From Pteria penguin (Eukaryota > Mollusca > Bivalvia > Pterioida > Pteriidae), in the NCBI GenBank assembly GCA_035048485.1, contig CM068587.1, positions 24,653,034-24,717,033 on the forward strand: 64,000 nt of DNA. The letters are read 5' to 3'. The notes under the pieces were generated by a model. That model did no database searches. It saw only the letters and a list, made by a program, of their open reading frames with translations, and was not told the origin of the DNA. Numbering within the stretch: the stretch's first letter is position 1; every line of letters starts with the position of its first letter. Made by a program: the position numbers and the translations under genes. Positions 46,466 through 58,500 of the stretch are shown piece after piece.

Positions 46466-49459
46466 AGGCACACCCGCTCATGGCTAGAGCTTTGAAAAAC
46501 TTTAATTTTTGGCTATATCTTTTGAATTAAAAGTGGTAGGACTTTCATACTTCACACACGGGTTTTTTATCATTAGAGATGTCAAATGATATCATGACTT
46601 TTGACCATGACCTTGTTTCAATGTTGACAGACAGAAGGACAGATGTCAACAATCTATTGACTAGAATTGCTTCCCAATCTGAACAAAAATTTATTAGTAT
46701 AGTGTTTCATATCCAATACTCCTATAATCAAATACTTGAGTCAATGTACTTTTGCATGGACATAAAACATTATGCACTGAAGTAAACAGACTTTATTAAA
46801 AGTTGCATTCAATATTCATGTAAGAATTTTCAGTACAAACAAAATCTTATACTATCTAACAATGTTGCACAATTCTAAGTGGAAGCATGACACATGATCA
46901 TCCATACAAGAAAACAAACATAGGATAGAAATTCTACATGATATCACATCTGTAGCAATCAAATTGAACTTTATGTCAACTGAGAACAAACTCTTCCTCA
47001 TTAAATTTTACTTTTTGAAGATTGTATTAATGGAATCCACACTTTCGTTTTTGGACATTTCAGTCAGACATCCTTTTAAATACCTAATACATCTATACAT
47101 ATATATATAACAATATGTCCATTTGTACAAAGGATTTATGCTTGGTTTTGGGAAAAGTTTTTGTGCATTATGGAATGATCCTTCCACAAAAGAGCTATCA
47201 ATGCTCTATCAGCAATCATCCCACTGTAGGAGTGGAATCCAAAAAAAACCAAACGAAGAAATAATACTGTTTTGCACTTTGGGAAATCCAATGTAATGGT
47301 TCAGAGTCTATCATATTAATAAAGGCATTATCATGTGCCTTATCATAAAATTTTTTCAATGAGATGATAAAATCTCATTTCTGTTCGCCATAAATAAATA
47401 ATATTGCAACTCATTAAGTTTTCTGTCACTACATATACATCTTGTATCTAAACACTGAATGCTGGATACTGTTTTTAATTTCAGTGTAATACATTTCACG
47501 CAAATCTTACTATTTCCATCTCATTTAATAATACACATGTACAAATTTAAGTAACTCTTTTATGGAAAACTACAAAGAGATAAATATTTTTTCTTTTCTC
47601 AGCCCAGGACAAAAGTACAAGTATATTGTAGGTCAAATATATTTTATCAGGTCGTTGAACTGCAATTTTAAATGTGTAATGTACTTTTGTGAGATTAAAC
47701 ATTTAGCATTCTAATTTAAATTTTCAATGAATGTTATTGTATTTAAGTGTATTTATGCTTCATTATACAATTATTTTTATATATACATGTAGATTATTCA
47801 ACATTTCATAACTTCTTGTATTTTATCAGACAACATGACGTTTTTGTGAAACACAAATCACCCTGTTGTCTCACTAACAATTCATCAAAAGCTTTTTCCA
47901 AAACACAGACAGGCAGATCAAATCTTACTTGATCATTTTAGAGTATGTCTTAAGATCTTTCTGAGTTGGCATATTTAAATGAATTTGAACACAAATATTC
48001 AGAAACCAAGAGGAATAAAAATTTGTGTATATTATAAAGTGGAAATGCAGTGAATGATATAGTCTCATTCTATTACAAATAACATGAATACAGTACATCA
48101 AATGGAATCCTGGTATTATATCAGATCCCTCCCAACTTTAACAGAACATTAACAGAGAAAACTATGTTACAGGGTCTTGTTTCACAAAAGCCAATAAGCC
48201 ACTAATATGTTCAACTTCTATCTTATATATTGCATCTTTATTGAGTTTTGATACATAATGAAATGAACAAGTTTCAAAATATAATAATATTTAAATACTG
48301 ACTAGCTTAACTTAAGCCCAGCTTTTTGTTAAATTTGGCCTATGACATATTCGACCTGCATGCCCTGAGCCTTGCATTAATCAAAGTTTAGTCTTGATCA
48401 GCCTCTATACTGCAATGACAGTTTCAAATAAAATCTCCAGAAGTATGAAGAGTAAATCATAGATAACAATGGAGAAAATAATTTATATTGTTCATTCACA
48501 TTTCAATTAACCCTTGTAGTCATTTATTGGTACTTCAACAAGCTCAATCAAACATTTGAAAATAAAAGATTCCATTTTATGACATCATTTATAAGAAAAA
48601 TAAACATGCCCTTCATAAGCAAAGGGTACAAAGTACACATGTGATGTCAATATGCAGGATGACACACATGACTAATCTTATTGTCTTAGACATCTGAAGC
48701 ATCATTCTCTATAAGTCACCATATTTCTATATGAGAGTAAACTGCAATTAACCAGAAATTGATTTGACAGTATTTCCATGGAAGCATTACGAGAGATTTC
48801 CTCCATAAATACCAAGTACAGGACAACTTGGGAATAAGCTGCTCTAATGCATATGGAATATCAATGATATTACAGAGTAACAGGAGTATTATATCCCTGA
48901 GTTGCTATAAGACTTATGACTGAATCGTCAGAGGTTAGAGATCCACGAGTCTGAGAGTGATGTAAATACAATGGATAAAAATGTTACCTCAGATCAGAAA
49001 TATCTATTTTGGTGTAAGAAAACTCTGGCTGACACAGTACAATTTATATCTTCCTCTCGCATGTCTCACCTACATCACATGTGAATTACCAGCAGTGCTA
49101 GTAATATTCACTTGAAGTCACTTCACTCGTAGAATGACAAATCCTGTTCTCAATTAATTCTCAATTCTGTGGGGATCAATAGATCCTGGATGTAAAAGAT
49201 TAAACTCGCAGTATTTCTAAATACATTTGCTGAATCAACACAGATTGAATTTGTACTTGGACCTGCTAACAGTGTGTTTTTACTGCATTGTTCCTTAATA
49301 TATAATGTCTTGTATATGCGTATAAAAATATCTTAAAACAGTTCTTCAAATATGTTATCAAAGATAATCAACAGACAATCAACAGAGATCTCTATTAAAC
49401 ATTATTGCTTCTTGCTAGCTGCAGACACTTCCATATAATTCTTCATAACCATCCAACTG
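46466..49459 (-). other. PPP5C: Probable PPP5C 3' UTR and intergenic DNA
   Basis: Largely unique AT-rich sequence after the stop at 49460. Minus-strand AATAAA signals occur (for example near 48525 and 48230). Extent of the transcript unknown. Confidence 0.35.
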
Positions 49460-49516
49460 CTAAAATAATCCAAAAAGGGAATTTGCATATGTCATGGGCC
49501 GCACATTGGGATGAGG
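49460..49516 (-). CDS. PPP5C: PPP5C terminal exon and stop
   Basis: Acceptor ATTTTTCAG ending at 49517. It codes [18 protein letters not shown] then TAG; human ends PHPNVKPMAYANTLLQLGMM. This is the autoinhibitory C-terminal helix region. It sits 2.56 kb from the previous exon. Confidence 0.94.
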   Translation of the reverse strand, partial: PHPNVRPMTYANSLFGLF

Positions 49517-52500
49517 CTGAAAAATAAGAAGTCCTCATAAACATTTGCAAAACTGGCTTGGGAAAAAATTTAAAATTAATTTCTATCTTAAACTCTAATA
49601 CTGAGGGCACAAAAAAGAGTATTAAGGATGTCATTAAGAATAGAATTAATAGGAGAACTATGAAAAGTTATAAGAGAAATCTACCACCTCAAGAAGAGAG
49701 GTGGCCTATGTGGCAGGCTGGGGCCCACTTAAAGATCCCATTAGCTCTGGAGTAAATGGTGTAAAATCTTACATTCTACCCTTTCCTGGCATTTAATTTC
49801 AGTAGTTGAAAACTTTATGTTTGTACTATTTTACTCCTATTTTTGAAATAATGTTCAAGATAAAATACTCCTTTTAGTAGTCTTCATTAAATTGTGACTG
49901 ATTTAGGCATATTAAATTGTTGACTACATATATGTTTTTAGATTTTACTTCTTCACTGCAAATCAAATACATGTAACTTGAAAAACAGGGCAGTGAACAA
50001 TGATGGTGCATGTATAAAATTTTAAACAAGAGCAACGCCTAGCGTGGCTTAATACGCCCGTCGCTTACATTGGACGGCATCAATGTTTTATTACCCCAAA
50101 ACTTGGGTCTCTTTCGTAATACTTTTATGACATTTTGAAATTCAAAAGGTGGTTTCCCCTACACTCTTTAAGCATTCTGTAGAAGTTTCATGAAAAACAA
50201 CTGATGTTTACTTAAGTTATTGCGTTACATAGCATCTTTTCATAGTAAAAATAAAATCCAAGTCCCATAACTCCGGAACAACGAAACGGAATTTGCTCAA
50301 AATCGAAAGGCCGCTTCCTCAACATTAACTTAGCATTCTGTATGAGTTTCATAAAATACAGTAGACGTTTACTAAAGTCATTGCGTTCCAAAGATGACGG
50401 ACGGATATCGCCATACCATAATACGTCCCGTTTTTCAACATCCCTGAGTATAAAGCCTTTTGACAATGTTCATTGACCATGCTTTCCTCTTCAAAGAGAA
50501 CCAAGTGAAGGATAAAATTTCGTTCATTTAAACACTTAAAATCTTCACATAGGGGGAAAATTAATGCATCAGATCTAGATATTCATTATGAATCACTTAT
50601 ATTTCACCTGACCTTATTTTTGTGATAATCTCACTTTAGATATATTCGTATGACCTAATTTTCACAAGAAGTAATACTGACGACCTCCTTTACTGGTGAA
50701 AAATCAATGGTTCTGAGCACTTAACTATTGCATGGAGTCATACTAGGAAAATTGCGTAAGAAAATGTCTTTGTGAATAAAAAGTGATTTACAGTATACAG
50801 TTGACTAGAATGGATGAATCTTGAACAACAATACTACACTATGGTCTATGGTTATGTATTTCATTCGAATCAGACAATTCCCATATTGATTGAAAACGAA
50901 ACAAGAGCAACTCCAACGTAGCATATGCCCCCCGCCCCCTTGGTTATTTTTGTAATGATGGCAGAACCCACATGACCGCATTAGAGGTCATCTACTCCTA
51001 ATAATCACCCACAAGCAAGATTTTTCCATTCAAAAGTTTGTGTCTAATGATTAACAGAAAAGTCAATTGTCTTCATTTAATTTAGACATCAGTATTAACT
51101 GACAAAAAACAAAATCAAAATAAAAGTGCCAAAGATAGGTATCCTAATTATAACTTGACCTAGATATCCTTAAGATGTATCTGTATACCAAATATCAATT
51201 CAATATATCTAGCTGTTCCTGAGATAACGACTGGAAACTGCCAATTTTAAGAAATTTTCTAAGTCCATTGGGGATAACTCTCACAAAAATTATTGAACCA
51301 TAACCAAATTTGAACTTGACCTAAATATCCTTTAGATGTATCAGTATATCAAATATCAATTCAATATCTTTATTGGTTCCAGAGATAATGTGCGGAAACT
51401 GCTAATTTTAAGAAATTTCCTAAGTCCAAGGGGAATAACTCTGACAAAAATTATTGAACCAAAACCAAATTTGATCTTGTCTAGATAATCAATTCAATAT
51501 CTCTAACTGTTCCTGAGATAATGAGTGGAAACTGCTAATTTTAAGAAATTTTCAAAGTCAAAGGGGGATAACAATAATCAAGTTTGATCATGACCGAGAT
51601 ATCCTTAAGATGTATCTGTATACCAAATGTCAATTCAATATCTTAATTGGTTCTAGAGATAATGAGCAGAAACTGTAAATGGACCGAACGAACGACTGAC
51701 AGCAGCAAAGCAATATGCCCCTCCTTCTTTGAAGGGGGGCATAATAAAGCGGCAACACTACTAAAACACAATACTTCTAGAGGCCTAGAGGCTAAAATGG
51801 ACTTCGCCGAAATTAACTGCGGTCCTAATGTTAAAGGAGGAAATAAAACTTATTCTTGCAAAGATGAGGTAAAAAACAATGAAACCTTTTCATGACATCA
51901 TAAGGTTGCTAACGCTCAATGTTGTTTCTAACACAAGCGCCAGACAGTAAAGCTCATTTGTATCTGCTAAGAGAAGTAAGACCACGTTGTTTACAGAAAG
52001 GCTGAGTAACGGACCAATTTACTCTATCATTAATAAAATAAATTACAAATAATTAATAAATGTGTTTACTTACAACTGCATCAAAAGAAGTGAATTTTGG
52101 TGAGAGGTCATTTCCTTTGATGGTGATGAAGGCCCCTTTGTTCCCCATTGTATCACTGAAATAAGATATAATGGAGGGATCTGCTATTATGTGACATTAG
52201 ATTAAAATTACAATATATTGCAAAACAATGTATCACTTATGCTAACAATTTATTTAATACTTTTAAAATCTACGCAGTAACCAGTAATTTACTGGGTAAT
52301 ACTTTATACTTGTAACTTAGTGTTGAGAGATATCACTTTCCTTTACCATGGTTATAAGACGTAAGACTTACCAGTAATAAAATGCCGAGCATTTGTCTTA
52401 TCAGTAATATAGTGAAAAAATTAGGACTTGTCAAGAATTTTAAAAGACCTACCAGTAATTTAGTTCTGAAATTTATGACAACAATAATTCAATATAAAGA

Positions 52501-55500
52501 ATTTTGTATTGCAAGAAATTCCATTCTGAGAATTCTGACTGGTAAGATATTTGGTTCCGACTTACTGGTTCTGACTAACTGGTAATTCAATGATGAGGAT
52601 TTTGATTTGCCAGTAATCTGATATTGAGAATTTTGTCTTACCAGTAATTTGGTGCTGAGAAAACAGTTATACATTTTCCATCATGTGCCACCTCGTAGCC
52701 CTCCTGCTTTACCTCATGGCTTCTAACCACATAGTCTAATTTATTTCGTTGTAGGAATTTTTTGGTAACATCTGGTCCAAACATGGTGCCTATACCCCTT
52801 TTACTGTCCCCTGTTCCACAGATTGGTTGTGGATCTGACCACAGTAGTTCACACATCATTCCTGTAACAGACATTGATTGATTCCTAATAAATACCACTT
52901 CGTAGTAGCCTTCATAGTGGTAAAATCTCACCGATGAATTGCTTCATAAATTTCTACCTATGCACAAACAAACCCATAACAGTGAGTGTTCTTTCACATG
53001 TCAATAGTTACAATGACAAACCTCATTTTTACATGTCAATAGCTACAATGACAAACCTCACTTTTACATGTCAATAGTTATCATAACAAACCTCACTTTT
53101 ACATGTCATTAGTTATGATGACAAACCTCATTTTTACATATCAATAGCTACCATGACAAATATCTCTTTGACATGTCAATAATTACCATGACAAACCTCA
53201 CTTTTACATGTCAATGATTACCATGACAAACCTCACTTTTACATGTCAATACAGTGATGCTCCATTAATCCAGGCTCCATTTATCTGGAAAATACACAAA
53301 TCAACACTGCTCATCTCCTCTCTGCACTGACTGATTGTTTGTTTAACAGTTAAATGACGCGTTTACCTGGTCACCTACCTATGGTATGTTAATTACCTAT
53401 CCAATTAAGAATTGACTGCTTGTGGTGTAGTCGAACTTCATGTTAGCGGTCACTGATGATTGCTTTTTAATGAGTCAGTACACACTCAAGCCAGATATGA
53501 AGATTACTGTTACTTAAATGATAGTATATAAAAGTAAATTGCCTACTTCGCAGTTTACATTGTTAATTAAATATTGGGGCTTTAAATTGTAACCAAACTT
53601 TAAGTAGCATCACTCTTCTATCAGAGATCGATCATTGATAACGTATCCTTACTTATCAGTGCTCATTACATTATTTTGTAAAGAAGTTTTAACTTTTAGT
53701 TATTCTTCTGTTTTATATTTATAGAAAATTTTCATATTTAAAACATGAACAATGTCTAAATTTATCCGGACATAAATTCTTTTCGATTCTAAATTTGTAT
53801 GACACAGCAGGACGTTAGATGAACACTCCGATCGTGATAGAAGTGAAATTAATTAGTCAAGCACGAGGTATATACAAGGCGCCTATCAACATTTAAATAG
53901 AGGACAATGAGTTAAAAATCATGTAGATTTCAGAAGTTTGGCTGCAATTAATATACAATTTACTAAAGATGTTAATATATTAAATACGTAATACATGTAC
54001 ATATATATTACCGTATACAAATTAAATGCATATAAGGATTATTACTTGTGTTTTATCGTGTACTGTATACACCCTTTTTTCATGAAGAAATAAGATTCTT
54101 TAACATCTAATGTTCTGGTACTATGGTCCGGTAATCCGGAAAATCTGTTTATCCGGACAAATCAGCCGGGAACAAACGTGTCCAGATAAACAGAGCATCA
54201 CTGTAGTTACCAATAGAAACCTCACTTCTCCAAGCCAATAGTTACTGTGACAAACTTCATTTTTACATGTCAATGATTACCATAATGAATCTGATGCCAC
54301 TGGCAGAGTTTGAACCCAGGACTTTTTAACTTAAAACTAATTACCATAACCACTGTACCACACTGGTTCAATCCTATAAAGGAAAGCTATTTTAACATAG
54401 TTATTTCACTATGAGCAATACAAAATACTAACACTAACATGGACAATATTGTATCACATTATTGTTTTTTTTTTGGTTGACAAGTGTTTTATGACACTTT
54501 CAACAATGTTTCAACCACATTATGACATGTAAACAGGATGTGACCAACCACTTAACATCATAATGTGTAAATAATGACAGAGATATTGTACTGTGAAACA
54601 TGCATATTATTACCTGTATATATATTGATTTTGACCAAGGTCAAACAAAAAATGTAACTATGTTTCCTGTAACATGCTGAAAAAATTAGGGTAAGTAAAT
54701 CAGGGGGGTTTTTTTTTTGCTTATATTTTAATTATTACTTAATTAATGTTTGATGGTAACTAGAATGTATTTGGACTACTCACAAGTGACAATTACTTTT
54801 TTTTGCCTGAATATAATTATCCCCTGGATATCAAAAACTACATTTCAAGGCAAATATTAAATATTGGAATGATATTCTACTAAAAGTGCAATAAAAAGTT
54901 TAGGGTCAGGGCCAAAACATAGGGTCAGTCAGGTTACAGGAAACATGCATATTTTTTCTTTTGATCTAAGCAATAACTGACATGTTCCTATAAGAATAAA
55001 GTCCAATGTCACCTAATGGTCTAAGACTTTCGACTTCATATTAGAAACTTGTCTATCTAAATCATGTTCATCCTATGGTTGTAATGTAAAACAAGAGTTT
55101 GCAAAGGATAGAACTTGTTTGTTAAAGATCCTTTACTGTTTATGTGGCTTCCAATAGGTCTTAATCTGAAGCACATGTTTGCAGTGTCATCATTGTATAA
55201 GAGATCATTCTTAAAGCAATGTTACAATGAAAATGAGTGTTCAATGAACATGTATATACACCTGATTCTGGAGGCTGTCTATTTCTATCTATTTTCCGTA
55301 GGTCATCCAGAGTTACATTTTCGTCTCTAAATAATCCACCATGCATGACCTGAGAACAATAATATGTTATTTAATGTTTTTTATATTGGTAATAGTAATC
55401 ATCACTAGAGCATTTTTGTAAGACATATGTCCCCGCTGTGGGTTTATTTCAAAGCAGCAACCATGTTTCATAGGCCATAACTATTTTAAAATATCACCAG

Positions 55501-58500
55501 TATTGAACTTGACCTTTTACCTATTGATCCTTAATCTATAAGCATCCCCCCCCCTTATGATCCAAATAACTTATATATAGGATGCATGGCATTTATCATC
55601 CGAAAACCAGTAACAGCAATATTTTTTACCAGTAGTGACTTTGAGGTTCGACTTATTTACCCCAAAATCAATGGGTATCATTTCCTTTTAATAAGTATCT
55701 ATATATCCAATTTGGTTTGGATAGGATGCAAGGAACTTGAATTATCATCCTGAAACCAACTGCGTGATGAAGGATGGACAAAGCAAACAATTGTTGTCCC
55801 TTAGCCATGCTGGCATGAAAATGTGTATAATATATACTCCATTATACAATTATTAGCTTAAAAAGACCAAAATTTCTTTATAATAATTCATACTTTGCTT
55901 AACTCAAACTGTTTTACATGGGTCCTTCAAGTTAAAAGTTATTTGGGTTAACTGTATGTGTGTTGACTGAAAACTAAACTACATCAGGGTCCGACGCCAT
56001 AAAATGAGAACATACTTAAGTAAAATATTTCATTTTAATTCATTCAATTATCAAACGTTCAAATAAATGGTCATGCAGAATGGTTTAATTCTATTTATGG
56101 ATAGAACAAAACTCAATAAAATCCAAATCCCAGTTACTAATTCATTGATGAACAGAAAAATATGAAATTATGACTTAAGTATATTCTCAGTTTATGGCGC
56201 CGGACCCAGGACTTTTTATTCAATGATTCTGCATATATCCTTATTTCAAATGTCTTTAAATCCATTCAACATCACAGTACATTTATATTTATTGATGTTT
56301 AGAAGGCTTTCGATTGCTATGCATATGACATCATAATTAAATGTTCAACTTATATGACGTCAGCACAAAAACATTTTGCAGTACTGTAGATAAACTGATG
56401 TTTGAGGAAACAGGATCAATATATTGTATAATAATACTAAAACTGCACAATCAAAACTTTACTTAATCATATAGAAAATGACGTACCTTCAGAACTGTAT
56501 CTGCTGTATCTTATCAAAATATATAACCGACTTAATTTTCTGGATTTTATAAATAAGTATACTTACTAGAATTTTCTGATTTATACAATGGCACAGTGGT
56601 AACCAATTAAATATCTCTGTAAATAGCTCTGCCATTTGTGATGTATATGTGGGAGTGGTTAAGGTAACAATCACACACAGTAATGAAAAGGGAACATTAG
56701 GATGATAAGTATGTCATTGAATTTTTAATTTATAATTATAATATGCGGTATCACATGAATTTTAATACTGTAAATGATGATTTATATGAATTCTATATGA
56801 ATTTGATGCTTACTTAGTGATCAGTCAGTCAGAGACATTCGTGCCTTTGAAGAAAAGGATTTTGGAAACAGGTATTAGCAAACAGAGAAGATTCCAAAAT
56901 CATAAATCATTTTTTATTTGTGAAAGCTCTGAATTCACATAAATTCACAAGTGTGGCTTGTCACAACATACTGTCCTAGAATTTGAATTATCCATAATAC
57001 AAAATGAAAACACATTTACACAAAGTGACTCCCTCGCAAAATTAATTCACACAAAATATAAATGTTTTACTGTGTATATTAATAAGATGCCCAAATGGGC
57101 TTATATTGCTCACCTGAGCACCTTAAAAGCATCAGAAACTGAGGAAGAATCAGAATATTCTCTATTACAAGGATCCTTTTCAAAACTTTTATTTCAAACT
57201 TGAACAAAAAACAATAAAAACCTTTCTTAAAAATACTTATATATTATGAAAATATTATAAAAAAAGATCATTCTGGTGCATTCAGTTTGTTGATCTAGTC
57301 TAAAATATAAGTTATTCATAGAAAAGGTACCCTTTACGGTCTAAGATGCACAAGCTAGATGCTAAATCATAGAATTTCCAGTAAAAGTCACCAAATGAAA
57401 TGCTGCATGAAAGGATATTTGGATTTGACCTCTCCTTCAAAACCATACATCTGGTTCATGTTTACACTTTCATGGTTTCCTGGAAAAATAATGAATTAAC
57501 ACCTCAGTGGGCTATATCTGATAATATGACAAATTACAACTCATTACTTTTAGATCACTACAAGTAATGATTACTAAATCCCATCTAAACATAATTCAAA
57601 CATATCTCATCATTCAGTAAAATAATATACATGTATATAAATATTTCTAATTCCATAAATATAACACTTGACAAGTTGATCCTGGATATGCTTTGTTTTA
57701 GATGATCAACTTAAATGTTTGTTGTAGATGATTAACTTAAATGTTTGTTTTAGATGATCAACTCAAATTTTACTAAGACTTTAGCACATAATACTGTCAA
57801 TCAAATATTGTTAGTTCTGTCTTCAATGTTGGGTATTTATGTTGAGTCATTTGACAAGAGACTTTATCTATGGTATCCATATTGTTTACTTTTAAAGTCT
57901 ACTCAAGTATAAACTAGGAGAGTTTTTCACTAGAACTATCATAATGGATGGAACAAATATGGTACCCCCATGACGGTATGTCTCAGAACAAAAAGTTTGG
58001 TTACTGGCAAACAGTGACCATGAATTTACATTTTAGGGTCAAGGCCATGACACACACTTGTGTCATCGGTAACAATTCTATGTATGAAGTATCATGAGTC
58101 TAGGATTAAAAACCACTGATTTGCAGTCCAGAAAAGCTTTTAATGACAAAGTCTTGTAACCTTAACACTGAACTTTGACCCTTAAAGCAATAGGAATCCT
58201 CCCTGAGTCGTAAGTATCCTATGTACAAAGTATCATGACTCTAGAATGAAAAACAAAGTTCCTTCTAAGAATGAGTGGAAAATGAGTTTCAAAAAACCAA
58301 AACTGTGGCAAAACTAGGTAAACTGTAAGAAAATTTAACCTGTACATCTTGATAGTAAAGACCAGTGTAAGTCAAATTCACCTGACCAGCACAAATATCT
58401 GGTTAAAACTCAATGATCAGGTAAAACTATTTCAATAAAGTATAAAGCTTTACCCAATGAATGGTCTGCAATGCCTCATTGACTTGTATACACTTAAATA

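Noticed and set aside
57419..57440. A GT donor at GAG|GTCAAA or TTTG|GTGACT for the GNHE exon
   Set aside because: Both break the conserved VKxKYTxQM frame with the next exon; the AT-AC pair fits exactly and has a U12 branch site.
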